In this document: in pieces, positions 43,854 to 55,262 of the stretch
How positions within the stretch are numbered: position 1 is the first letter of the stretch
How the letters are laid out: each line of letters opens with the position of its first letter
NCBI RefSeq assembly: GCF_004379255.2
Contig: NC_056040.1
Coordinates: 2,460,257 to 2,524,256, forward strand
Direction of reading: 5' to 3'
Length of the DNA stretch: 64,000 nucleotides
Origin: Salvia splendens
Lineage: Eukaryota > Streptophyta > Magnoliopsida > Lamiales > Lamiaceae
Translations under genes and position numbers: made by a program
Notes under the pieces: model-generated
What the model was told of the DNA's origin: nothing
Seen by the model: the letters and a program-made list of their open reading frames with translations, nothing else
Databases searched by the model: none

Positions 43854-44587
43854 TGATGGGGTGCGTACTAAACAAGCCCAACAGCAATGACGGCCCATCA
43901 GCCCAAAGCCCAAGGAAGAGTATGAGTTCGGCATTACCAAAGAGTTCGGCCTCAGCCTACAGCTCGGTAAAAGCCAACCTATCAAGCTCTGCTCTCAGGT
44001 CGGCATCAAGCTCTACTCTCAGATCGGCAACCAAAGCAGGAGTATGAGTTCGGCATTACCAAAGAGTTCGGCCTCAGCCTACAGCTCGGTAAAAGCCATC
44101 CAATCAAGCTCTGCTCTCAGGTCGGCATCAAGCTCTACTCTCAGATCGGCAACCAAAGCAGTTCGGTCTCAGTATTCGACCGAACAAGGAGTTAGTGGAC
44201 CCATACAGGATGTCCAACACACCCACTACCACGTGGTGTCAACTCAGGCCACGATCGTAGGCCATGACCTACGCTACATCCACGATCTTAGGCCATGACC
44301 TACACGACATCCACGACTTAGGGTGGTGATGCAAGCCACGATCTTAGTTCAAGATATAAATAGAACTTAGATCAGATAGAAGAGGGTTAAGCTCTCTAGA
44401 GATAAAATAGCAAATAGCAAGTTTGTATTTGTAAGCTGTAGAAAACAGATCAAGCAATACAATCTTGCCCTCCCTTCTTCCCGTGGACGTAGATTTACTT
44501 CAGTAAATCGAACCACGTAAATTCTTTGTGTCGTAGTTTTCATTCTCTACCAGCAATTACTAACATCAGAAATTCGCGGATCCATCA
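43854..44587 (+). repeat. 3' LTR of element 2
   Basis: 734 bp, identical by eye to 33378-34111 including the 122-bp internal duplication. It ends 927 bp before the BELL start codon. Confidence 0.93.
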
Positions 44588-44592
44588 ATGAA

Positions 44593-45514
44593 CTGAGGTA
44601 AATAGTAAATAAGTTGTGTTATGTTCAACTGTGAGCAATAAACTTTTACTATACATGTTAGTAAATTAATTTATATTTGTAAAAATAAAAGACATGTATG
44701 TCCAAACGTTATTAATTGGTTTGATGGACCGCATTTCCAATTGGTTATTAAAAGTGATTGACCAATGAACGTGCAGATGGGGTCTCCATTTTTCAACTAA
44801 CCGTGAAATAAAGGTGGCTCCTTATCCCAAATTAAATTAAATTAAATTAAATTACTTGAAAAAAGAAAAACATTAATTAGCCTATGTCTATCTATATTCT
44901 ATACCTCTAAGCTAATTTGCTTTTTTTGGCTCGACTAATCTATGTAAACTTTATTCTGTATTAACTAACTATAGAAATTAATTTGTTTATCGATTACTCA
45001 CTTATTCACTTTTATTGCAAGTTAAAATTTATTTTATTTTTAAAAATTTATGCCTGATCAAATATTTTGGGTAGTCGGTCCAGCGATCTTAATTGGCATT
45101 CAAAATGGTTTGTGGCTTTATATGTGAAACTTTTTTCTCCACCACAGAATAAAAACCGAGAATAATATCTAAGGATAATATTAATATAATAAAAATAAAA
45201 AGAGAAATCAATAATGAAGAGCCCCCACCCCCTCAATATCATCTTCTTCCACATATATTATTACAAATTATTTTCATTTTCTTTTCAAATATTGCAATAG
45301 AAGAATTTTGAGTCAGAAGTAGACGTTTCCTCGTTTTTCAGCTGTCTGTCTGTATGAATCTTCTGACACACTTTGTTTTCAATCTAAAACACACATCTTT
45401 GTCAGTCTGAAAAAAAGTTGGATTTCTTTGTAAGAATGGTGAGGAAATGTAACTGAAATCAAGGTTAATTTAATTGTGTGTTGTTTGTGAAAATTAAGTC
45501 TTTTTTTTTTCTCA
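44593..45514 (+). promoter_or_regulatory. Promoter and leader region of the BELL gene
   Basis: AT-rich DNA with an (AAATT)n run (about 44826-44853). A CT-rich leader-like stretch lies at 45320-45420. A six-codon upstream ORF (ATG at 45436, stop TGA at 45454-45456) lies about 60 bp before the main ATG and would be in the 5' UTR if transcription starts upstream of it. No clear TATA box was chosen. Confidence 0.45.
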
Positions 45515-47949
45515 ATGGCGAAGTATTTTCACGGCGACACAGAAATGCAAGGAAACGGCGACGTTTTACAAACCCTTATTCTCAACCAGCACCACCACCT
45601 TCCGCCGCCGCCCTCCGCCGCCAACTTCATCTTCCTCAACGCCTCTCAGATTCACTACAACAGCGGCGGTGTGCCGGCGCGTGAAGTGAAGCGGGGACTC
45701 TCCCTGAGCCTCTCCTCAGATGAGAAGCACGCGGCGGCGTCGGAGAGAGTTAGGGTTTTCGGTGTGGCGGAGAAGGCGGCGCTGAGTTGCAAGTATTTGA
45801 AGGCAGCGCAGCAGCTTCTTGATGAGGTTGTGAACGGGAGGAAGGAGGCTGAGAAGGGTGGAGAATCAGGTAAAGAGGATGATGGGAAGCTGAGAGATGA
45901 TGCGGAGGCGGTGGCCGGAGACGGCTGTGGTAAAGGTGGGGCTGAGCTTACTACGGCGGAGAAACAGGAAATTCAGATGAAGAGAGCCAAGCTTGTTGAT
46001 ATGCTCCATGAGGTAACCCCATTTTAGAAGTGTGCTTTATATTTTGAAGGATAAATTGTCGGATAAACCGTGAAGTTCGTTCAAATTCTAGTTCATTTTT
46101 CAATTTTTAAAACCACCTTGAAAATTTTCCGGTTTGCAATTATTCGATGTTGAATTTTTTGATGAAATTGGATCTGATTTGGTAGTTGGGTAATCATATG
46201 ATGTTGTTGATTCATACATAAAACGATGTCGTTTGGTTGAAAAACATAACAGTAACAGTATAACATGTAAACGATTTGAATATTTGGCACTTAGATAATT
46301 GCAAACAAGTCTAAACTTTTGGTAATTATTGATGAAATTGTACTTGGCGTGATAGTCGGGATATTATGGGTGGAATTCACTACTGGTGAGCTCAGTGATG
46401 TTTATTAGTAATAGAGAAAATGAGGTCGCTTGGCTGAAAACACCAACAATATATTACATGTAAGCGATCGGATGGATTTGTTCACCGTGAACAAATCTAA
46501 ACTTCATGATTTTTCCAACTAATTTTTAAATTATGAGTGATCATAATTTGATCAAACTTCGTAGTTTTGATCTTCTTTTAATTTGAATCAAGGATTATCT
46601 TTCGTTAACAATCAACCGTTTACTTTGACATAGTTATTGATTTTGAGCTTATTTGACCATCTTATCCTTCAAAAAGTAAATCATTATGTGTCCCATAAAA
46701 ATAAACATTTTTTGATTTTTGTCTGTTCCGTAAAAATATTCACTTCCATTTTTGGTAACTTTTTATTTTTTAATAAATTGAGTCTCATTCTCAACTAACA
46801 ATATTTCAATCAGTTTTTCTTTCTATATCTCTCATACTTTAACAATCGGACATTAAAACCTGTGTTATTCCAAAGTGTTTATGTTTATGGGTCGGAGGGA
46901 GTATGTTTTATCGATCTATCGTATCACTCAGAAAACTCAAAGTAAACTCCCATTGAATAAATATTTCGTAGAAGTAGAAAATGATGGAGAAAATTGCAGG
47001 TTGAGCAAAAGTACAAGCAATACGAAGAGCAAATGCAGAAGGTGATAAAGTGGTTGGAGGAAGCAGCCGGCGTGGGATGTGCCAAAACCTACACTGCTTC
47101 GCCACTGGAAACAATCTCAAAGCAGTTCCGTTCCCTCAAAGATGCAATAATGCAACAAATCCGACGTCGAACCACAAACTCAGGGCCGAAAATGGAGGCG
47201 TCCACCTTCCAAATCAACAGTCCATGGCGACCTCAGAGAGGCTTGCCCGAGAAATCTGTCTGCGTTCTTCGCGCTTGGCTCTTCCAACACTTCCTCCACC
47301 CGTATACATAAACATTCTTTCATCGTCTCGCTTTCCATCTTTTCTTTTCATATCATTGTTTTTTTCTAAATATGATTCATGATTGTGTAGTTATCCTAAA
47401 GATTCGGACAAGGTCATGCTTGCCCAGCAGGCAGGCCTTACTAGAAGTCAGGTGTCTAACTGGTTCATCAACGCCCGCGTTCGCCTCTGGAAGCCGATGG
47501 TGGAGGAGATGTACGCGGAGGAGATGAAGGCACAGCAGCAGACGCCCAAGATTGAACACGAAAACGAGGGTTTGGTTGACGAAAATGCAAGTTTAACCAT
47601 CAACAACAACGACAACGAGGGCTTCAGCCTCATCGGATCATCAAAAATGGACACAGAGTGGATGAGGAGCTCAAAGAAACCGCGAAATGCTCAAGTGTCG
47701 AGTTCCCCATCGATGATTGTGTCTGAAGTGGAGAACCAACACGTTACTACCATAACTGGGACGCCTGCGAATTTCTTCGGATTGTATGATCCGATTGTGG
47801 GGATCGAGCAGTTCCAACAACCCTATTCGAGGAACGGTGTTTCGCTCACGTTGGGGCTCCAGCATTGTGAGAGCCTCTCCAACCAAAGCTTTATCTCCAG
47901 CAGAAGCGTTGAGGCTTCTGCTCAAGGGAATGATTTTGTTTATTACTAG
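45515..47949 (+). CDS. BEL1-like (BELL) TALE homeodomain transcription factor, three exons
   Basis: Exons: 45515-46012, 47000-47301 and 47391-47949, GT-AG, phases fit, about 452 residues. ZIBEL-like RGLSLSLSS at about 60-68. POX domain: SKY part [16 protein letters not shown] (about 92-107) and BELL part [20 protein letters not shown] running across intron 1 into [20 protein letters not shown]. Homeodomain about 242-304: [27 protein letters not shown] loop, [16 protein letters not shown] in helix 3. C-terminal [14 protein letters not shown] at about 417-425. BELL proteins pair with KNOX homeodomain proteins in the nucleus and control meristem and organ patterning. The linker between POX and homeodomain is short, and the intron usually found after TRSQ inside the homeodomain is absent. 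Intron 1 carries a MITE. Confidence 0.93.
46667..46903. mobile_element. Stowaway-like MITE in intron 1 of the BELL gene
   Basis: Right end TATGGGTCGGAGGGAGTA; left region TGTGTCCCATAAAAATAAAC matches its complement, with the terminal CTCCCTC part mutated. Confidence 0.6.
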
Positions 47950-48333
47950 CAATATAGGGGAAAAGGAGTTGATGCATTATGATTAGTAGTATATTTCTTG
48001 ATTGGGGGTTTGTATAGTGATTTTGTTGAGACCAGATGTATTGTTGGGTGGTATAGAAGAATAAATAATGGTTTTATGGAATGGCTTTGTTTTACTTTCT
48101 TGCATTGGAATTCTTGATGCTATTTTTGTCCAATCATGACAAACAACCATTAGAAAGTAGTACTGTCAAATAATTTAAATAATCCTCAGAACTCAATGCA
48201 TCAAAACTATGTAGAGTAAAAATTACACGAAACACACACCTTATCTACATGAATTAGTACACACTGCTGTTGAATTGTCAATTGTCAATCTTACTAGAAG
48301 ACTGATGCAATGCATCGAGAAAAGCCGGACTTA

Positions 48334-49638
48334 TCATACTCTGTTAGGAGTTAGGTCGTTTCCATCGAGCAATACCAGCCTTCGCTTGGCAACTTTCGAT
48401 CTGTAGCACCACACTTCAAATGCTTCAGTCAAGTCCGGGTAGCGGATCTGTTGGTTTTCAAACCACTCTGTCAAGATTTCTGCTTGGTCTGATGATGGCA
48501 ATGCGAGGATCATTGACACAAACGCTGATTCCAATGATTGCCAAAGCTCGTCGTTGGATTTCAAGAGCATGTCATTGTCGTCATCAGAAGCGAGGGAGTC
48601 AACTGAGGGCTTCACGAGTCTAACGAATGGAAGCCAGACTTTGACCATTTGAAGGCGTTTCACAGTAGGCAAAATGATAGTTCCGTACCCTATAGCTTCC
48701 AACACTTTGACAGCGATCTCAAGAACTTTCACCTGTATATGTAGTGAACTTTCTCGACATGCTTCCTCAGCAACTTTCACTATCTTTACAGATGTCTCCA
48801 CCCAGGTGAGAACAAAATCACTAGAGATTTCCAACTTTGTTACTATTTGAGAAGCCCATGATAAATCATTTAAATAGGCCTGGAACAACTCGATCTTCCC
48901 TGCTTCAGCCATTGATTCTTGGAGATCACCAACCAAAGAATCCACAAGGTTAACGAATCTCATTAGTAATTTGTTGACGCATAACTTCGCTTCCATTTTG
49001 ATTTCATCGTCAGCAGTTAACAAAGGAGAGTCATCATCCTCAGTCAGCAGGTACTCAAGCTGCTCCTGAGATGACACCTTCAGATCATTCATTGAAGACG
49101 GTGGAGACGATGTGGCAAATTGGATGGCTGATATGAAAATCTTAACAACAGCCAAAGGATTGACTGGCTGCAAACGAGCAAGTACTGCTTCTGCTTGGGA
49201 TCCCATTCCAGGAATAACTTTCAAAATCTCTTCTTCCTCAGATTCATCCCAAGGGACAGCTTCCAAATAGCCTACACATGTGGAAACAATTTGGGGGCAT
49301 ACGAGATGAATTGCAACTCTCAGTATGCCAACAGCATTCTTAACACTGCCTATATCTGACACAGTCACGTCTGAAGTGATATAGAAAAGTCTAAGAATGA
49401 CAATATAATGGTCAAAATCGGATTCTTCACAATAAACCTCAACACAATTACGCGAGTCAAGAATCTGGCATGTCGGCCAACTGTCAGATAATCGGTCAGC
49501 AAAATACTTGCATTTATCTACAAGAATATGCGAATGACAGTATATCCAATCATCACGCCCTTCCTGTGTCCTAATCCTTACAACAACGTCGCTCGTAGAT
49601 CTGTCACCAATCCTGCACGGCGTCCTAGATTCCTTATC
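48334..49638 (-). CDS. BTB/POZ domain protein (At3g05675/At1g63850-like), main coding exon
   Basis: The exon at 49638-48334 encodes 434 residues after an acceptor AG at 49640-49639. It starts DKESRTPCRIGDRSTSDVVV, then a plant-type BTB domain (RDDWIYCHSHILVDKCKYFA, DRLSDSWPTCQILDSRN, CVEVYCEESDFDHYIVIL), and a helical C-terminal half (VGILRVAIHLVCPQIVSTCV, AVPWDESEEEEILKVIPGMG) ending RRLVLLDGNDLTPNRV. This matches plant BTB proteins thought to be CUL3 substrate adaptors. No Met precedes the BTB domain in this exon, so the start codon must be in an upstream exon that I could not fix; a candidate exon lies at about 49740-49800 but its frames do not join cleanly. The likely 5' UTR exon is in the duplicated block at 50555-50800. 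Confidence 0.85.
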   Translation of the reverse strand, partial: DKESRTPCRIGDRSTSDVVVRIRTQEGRDDWIYCHSHILVDKCKYFADRLSDSWPTCQILDSRNCVEVYCEESDFDHYIVILRLFYITSDVTVSDIGSVKNAVGILRVAIHLVCPQIVSTCVGYLEAVPWDESEEEEILKVIPGMGSQAEAVLARLQPVNPLAVVKIFISAIQFATSSPPSSMNDLKVSSQEQLEYLLTEDDDSPLLTADDEIKMEAKLCVNKLLMRFVNLVDSLVGDLQESMAEAGKIELFQAYLNDLSWASQIVTKLEISSDFVLTWVETSVKIVKVAEEACRESSLHIQVKVLEIAVKVLEAIGYGTIILPTVKRLQMVKVWLPFVRLVKPSVDSLASDDDNDMLLKSNDELWQSLESAFVSMILALPSSDQAEILTEWFENQQIRYPDLTEAFEVWCYRSKVAKRRLVLLDGNDLTPNRV

Positions 49639-50554
49639 CTAGAATTATCGAAACGTTGAAGCAAGAAATGATTTGCTAAGTAATTTTCAGCAAGCATGAT
49701 TTTTAGCAATTTAAGCATGCAAGATAACTCACAGATAATTCCATCCACTGATTTTCTAGTGCAAAACGTTGTAGCTTTTACGCATTGTAATACCTGTAGC
49801 CAAACAAGAAAAAAACATATAAATGGTTAGGAACCCACTGATGACCTTCAAAATATCAGTCTATCCCCACAGAAAACTCATAAATTCAATGGACCAGAGC
49901 GAAAAGACCGGCAAGGAAGAAGAAAACAGTTCAACATGGAAAGCAAAAAAATCTGAATGGATAGCACAAACAAGAGTTTCAAGATTTAGGCTTTTAATCA
50001 TTAGTGAAGGATGCTTACAATTCAAAAACACAAAACAAAACAAGCTTGTGGAATTGATGGAAGTCAGTTGGGAGAAAACTCACAATATGAACTTTTGCTT
50101 CATCAACTTGTGCAGCATCGCGTATTTCCCCTTCATTTTTATAGGTAGTCTGCACCGAGGGGAGCAATTAGACACAGATCAAGCATACACCAATGTCTTT
50201 TTGCAGCAAGGTAGAGCATATCCTCAAACCTGATATCTTATCCACAAAAAATGCAATTCACTAGATTCATCACATTCCAATTAACACATGACCAGAAAAT
50301 TCGCATGCCCATGATCACACAACATCATATCACTTCACAGCATCACTGTTTGCTACTATTTCTCAACTGATAAGTGGAAATTTGTGGATAACAGATAACT
50401 AATTTTCAAAGTACAACACTAAACTCAAGCTAAAAAGCACACATAAACTTTTCCATCACAAGTAGATTCGAATATTATTAAGCAATGGAGAGAAATTTGG
50501 CAGATAAAATAAATAAATAAATCAGATAAAAGGGGGAAAAGATGCTGAGTTGAG
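49639..50554 (-). other. 5' introns and leader of the BTB gene
   Basis: The minus strand has an AG at 49798-49797 and a GTGAGT donor at about 49734, which would bracket a short exon. Otherwise this is AT-rich intron-like sequence without coding signal. Confidence 0.45.
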
Positions 50555-51020
50555 CGAGTAGGGAGGTACTCTTGTAGTATCAAGTCGCTGAACCGAGCTG
50601 AGGGCGAGAAGTGGTGGTTAGGCTTCAGCCGAAAGGGAGGCGCGACTGTGCTGCCGCGCGGTTGGGTTAGACGGCGGCAGTGGGAATCGTCATGTGTGGG
50701 CGGCTTGAGCTCGCCGTCGGACAGCTGTGTTTGGTGGTCGAACGGCAAATTCTCGCCGGAGAAGAAAAGGAGAGAGAGAGAGAGAGAGAGTTAGGGATTT
50801 GGTTTTGTGAAACCAGAAAAATGAGGATTTCCTTTTGGATTTCAGAAGAAACATGTCTGTCAAAATTCTTTATTTTTTAAAAGATTAATAATCTGTAAAT
50901 ACATGTCATATTTCGAATTTTCAGCTTTTAATTATTTAAAAATACATAACAAGTTTTCAAAGGTAATTTTAATGTATTGAATGTGAGAATATTAATCTAA
51001 ATCAAGTCTACATTTAGCTG
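50555..51020 (-). repeat. Duplicated promoter/5'-UTR block, copy at the BTB gene
   Basis: 50560-50800 matches 55075-55260 at high identity (both contain GTACTCTTGTAGTATCAAGT, AAAGGGAGGCGCGACTGTGC, GCAAATTCTCGCCGGAGAAG), and 50868-51020 matches 56543-56695 (AAAGATTAATAATC, GTATTGAATGTGAGAATATT). Together they cover the presumed 5' UTR and upstream promoter of the BTB gene. A (GA)n tract at 50770-50790 is longer than in the other copy. This copy lacks the two insertions that interrupt the other. Confidence 0.85.
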
Positions 51021-51257
51021 ATAGCAAAGAACATCATCGATTTTTCTTGGATAAATAAACATAAATTTTGAATTGAATCATTACATAAGTTTTCCACTAC
51101 CTCGCTTTACAAGCTACTTAGCTCATTCTATTTTTCCATTCTTCTTCTATTCAATAACAAAATAAATACAATTTCATTACAGGTGTTTCCAACAGTTTAT
51201 AAGCTATCAAGACCATAATTATTCAAGGTAGCTGAATCTTATGTATTAAGACCGGCA

Positions 51258-54200
51258 TTAAGAGCTCGTCCCGGTTTTCTTTTTCTCGTCCTCGTCAAGA
51301 AGTTTCAGCCATTTCAATCCAAGATCGCATCCTGCATTAGCAGCAATTTCAAATTGATCTCTTGCCATCTCAACTGGATCATACTCATCGGCTCCAGAAT
51401 CGTTCCTCAGTTTTCTGTTTGAGGATGCTTTCTTCACATTGAATTTGGTTACTGATTCAGGAAGTCGAACACCTAAAGCGTTTGTCACAAAATGTTCACT
51501 AACAAGCAATAGACGACGCAGAGAGATCTCCATGAATATACCACAGCACAACATAAGTTAAAGAGCAAACCTGCAAGGAGAAGAGATCCATAGGCTATGG
51601 CAGAAGCAGCATGACCCTATATGAATCAAGGTGAGAAAGTTAAATAGTTATTTAAACGATAAATAATCAAAACCTTTAGGTCCAAAGACATATCTTATGT
51701 TCTTATAACATGAACAATTTTAACCAAGCCACTAGAAATCATTTCAGAAACTTCCGCAGGAGACACCTAAGATTATAAAGATCATTTTTTTTAGAACAAA
51801 TAGCAGATATGTCTAAGAAGTAGAGTTGAAGTTGAAATACCTTTTCAGATGCTCTATGGAAACACCAAATGGCGGAGGAAATGTCCTGGCTCACACAATC
51901 GCCGGTCAAGTATACAGCTCCTAAGAGATAGAGGGCTCCGGGATGCAACTAGAATATCACAAATTCTAGTAAGGTTTCAAACTCCATATGTAATAGGACG
52001 AACCAAAAAATGAACTGAAAGCAGTATCACAATATATACCTGGTCAACTGCCTTCTCCAGATAATAAAAAGCTTGCTGTACCGATTGTGCATAAGGGTTC
52101 TGCCAAAATATTGCAACGACGACGCTAACAAGATTCAGAAGACTGACACCATTCTTTGGAATAAGATAATGAAAAGGAGCAAGTGTATGCAATTGAAACT
52201 ACAATTCCAATTATATTGACAGTCACATTTACCACTCCTCCTAAGGAGATGTGTTTTATCAGTAGAATTAAGTTATGCGTTACTATAGTAGTAGAAAAGA
52301 AAGACTACCATCTCATCTATACTTTTTCTCACACCCGTTTGTGCCTGAATTTTTCATGTGTTTGTTTTTTGGTGGGGAGTATTTTGGCTCAATTTTTTCG
52401 CGAATTGAGGTCCTGAAAAGTTGACTCGGGACTCTTGTTGCTCTGCTTCATGAAATAATATCTTTGAAATCTTTCAGCAGACACTTACAACCATTCCAAG
52501 CTTATTTAAGTACCCTTATGTGGATTATGGTTCAACAAATTGAAGCTATAGGGTGTAGCTGCTCTAGAAAATTCAAGATGAAGGCAACATGAAAATATTA
52601 GAAAAGAATTTACCAAATGAATTGATCACTGAACATACATAGTATCAGAGTGTATCAATCAAGGCAAGAAGGTCACTCTCGGGTAAGTTTTGGAACTTCT
52701 GTCTTTTGTTTAAATTTCTGGATTTCTTAATTATGAACAGCAATTGAGATAACAAGGAGTACTAGGAGTAATGGTTTATGAAGAAACCTAACCTCAGCTC
52801 TTAGGCGGCAGCCAAGATCATATAGTGCATCAGGATTGCCCATTTCAGCAGCTTCCACTAGCAATGCAGCCCCTCTGATATTAAAAGCAAGTGTAAAGAA
52901 ATGTAGCAAGCTCATATAACATATTTTATAAAATTTACTTGTGTAATATCATGGCTAAGGCACAATTTAAGTAAAAATAACCATTCAAGTAGCTGAGAAT
53001 TGAGTGAACTTGATGAGAATTGAGTGAAGTGACCAAAGAAAAGGAAAAAAAAAGTCATAATTTATGGTACAAGTGGTTTAAATGTAGGAGAGAAGTAGGC
53101 CAGAGTTTCTGAGACACAGTTGATTAAGCAATATCACATTCCTTAAATGCAGGACCTCCCACAGAGATAGCAGCAAAAGAAATGGTTGTCTTACACAGCT
53201 TTATTTGCACCAGGGCAGAACAGGTATTTGAGATGCATTTTAGATAGCCAATATCTAGCATGAGTGCTTGAGTTGTCGGCTTCAAGAGCCAATTCAAAAT
53301 TTTGCTTTGCTGCCTGACAACAAGAATCAGAAAAAGTGGTTTAGCTAATGGAAGATTTAATTTGACATACAAATGAAACATGTGATCAATTAGAGTGCAT
53401 TATAACTATAGAATAGCTGTAGAGATAGATAGAGAACCAAATGAGATAATGTTCACCAGTCTAAACCATTTAAAATTTGGAAAATGAATTGACAATATTA
53501 TACTCCAATACTTAAGAAAATCCACAAAATAGAATCATGAAAAACATGACTAAAGATACTACATCAGGGATCTATGTAATGAAGTTGTAATCAATCTTAG
53601 ATACATCAACATATGCAAGTTCACAAAATTAAATTCATAGATACATCAGCACAAGCAAATTCACAATATTAAAAACTCATAAACACATCAGGTTTCTTTA
53701 ACAAAAACACTGGTCATCCTAAAGAGAAACATGATTGTATCATTAAGGAGCTGGAACTTAGAAAATCGCCAAAATACATATCAGCCAATTTGATCTAGTA
53801 GGTAATGGATAGTTGGATACTGACTAAGAATTCTTGACACAGATGCAGGATTGGCTAAAGGAATGCAGAGTATTCAACCAGAAGACAAGAATATCCGTGC
53901 CGAATCTGGAACAACTTTGTCAATGCACCTCCACACACTAAATTTAATGTATATTATGCATTCTTAAATAGTACTACTACTAATACAACCAGAATATCAC
54001 CATGATACAATATTAGTACCATAAGCAGACATTTAACAACACAATTACACCACACTATGACATTAACCTAGCTTAAGGTGAGCAATGACCTTGAAAGCAC
54101 ATCCATAGCCCCATTGTCCTTCTACAAATGTTTTAACAAATGCAACATAAATAACACGCTCTTAACAAAATGAGATTACCGATTCAGATCGTGTTATTTT

Positions 54201-54524
54201 CATTCAAGCATGAAAATTACCCTAAGCAAAAGGAGGAGACGCTGATCACCGCGCTCACAATAGTCAATAACTCTGTCAACTTCCTGCAAGGCACTATATC
54301 CTTTGGCTATGAGCTCCATTGCCTTCTTAGACCTACTATGCATGCCTCTCTGCAAAAGAAATCAAAGAGAAGCATGGTCAACATACAACAAATAAATAAC
54401 CAAGAACATAATCAAATTTCATAGAATCTGTTAATATAGAACTCACCCACAAATTGAATTGGGGAGAAACGGTAACTGCAGAGAGTTGCCTATAAGCAGG
54501 TTTCCAACGGAATACTTTGAACAT
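51258..54524 (-). CDS. SEL1-like repeat (TPR-like) protein, eight exons
   Basis: Exons (minus): 54524-54447, 54349-54221, 53313-53195, 52874-52793, 52099-52040, 51948-51841, 51616-51571 and 51472-51258. All are GT-AG with matching phases; 837 nt, 278 residues. The N-terminus [20 protein letters not shown] is basic without acidic residues and could be a mitochondrial presequence. SEL1-type helical repeats are visible: [92 protein letters not shown]. The C-terminus has [20 protein letters not shown] and a lysine-rich tail. SEL1 repeats are protein-interaction scaffolds; the partner is unknown. The small exons make the structure a by-eye reconstruction. The 5' UTR lies near 55000-55250 in the duplicated block. 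Confidence 0.85.
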
Positions 54525-55074
54525 TTTTCACCTATTGCAAAACCAGGTATGAGTAATACACATAAGAAAACCTCTCTCACCAGCTAAAATAGAAAGATAT
54601 GACTGATTACGCATATGCAAAGTGTATCTTCTGACATTATGCATATAAGAACCCAACGGAAAATTATCACGACAAACAAGTTATGCTTTTCATATTACTT
54701 CAGTTTAGTATCTTCCCTAAAAACATAACTGAGTGTTCATATTATTATGGGAGGATCACACTACAATCTAGGTTGGAGGAAATTACTGCTGGCCCTTATA
54801 CATTTCTACTGGATCTCTAACTAATTTAATGTCGCAGACATTTAAATTAGAATACAGAATTGCAATTCTCCGTTTGTAAGCAAGAGAGATTGGAATACAG
54901 AATTCAATTATAGTTAGAAAGTTTAAATGAGAATCAGATAACAGCCAAAACTGAAAATTGTATTCACATAAACGAATAATCAGCTAATAGTATAAATGCG
55001 AATGAGAGAAATACAGTTTCAATACAGACAGCGGCGACGTGGAGGAGACACAGCTGAGACGGCGGCGAGCTGCG

Positions 55075-55260
55075 AGTACGGAGGTACTCTTGTAGTATCA
55101 AGTCGCTGAACCGAGCTAAGGGCGAGAAGTGGTGGTTAGGCGTCGCCCGAAAGGGAGGCGCGACTGTGCTGCCGCGCGGTTGGGTGCTCTCCGTCGGACA
55201 GCTGTATTGGGTGGTCTAACGGCAAATTCTCGCCGGAGAAGAAAAGGAAAGAGAGAGTTA
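55075..55260 (-). repeat. Duplicated promoter/5'-UTR block, copy at the SEL1 gene
   Basis: Counterpart of 50560-50800. It contains the presumed 5' UTR of the SEL1 gene. The homology stops where the TIR element at 55263 begins and resumes after 56543. Confidence 0.85.
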
Positions 55261-55262
55261 GG

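Larger units (their letters stand above)
33378..44587 (+). mobile_element. Full-length Tat-type Ty3/gypsy LTR retrotransposon (element 2)
   Basis: The element is 11,210 bp, bounded by TGATG...CATCA, with the 5-bp target duplication ATGAA on both sides (33373-33377, 44588-44592). The 734-bp LTRs read as identical. Order: 5' LTR, PBS, gag-protease, UAG, RT - RNase H - second archaeal-type RNase H - integrase, minisatellites, antisense gene, PPT, 3' LTR. A dual RNase H and an antisense ORF between pol and the 3' LTR are features of the Tat (Ogre/Retand/Grande) lineage. All pol domains are open, so it may be autonomous and could have supplied proteins for element 1. The LTRs of the two elements are related but differ by an internal duplication and many changes, so they are different subfamilies. 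Confidence 0.95.

Noticed and set aside
48334..49368. Start of the BTB protein at 49368
   Set aside because: That codon is GTG and lies inside the continuous BTB domain, which runs open back to the splice acceptor at 49639.
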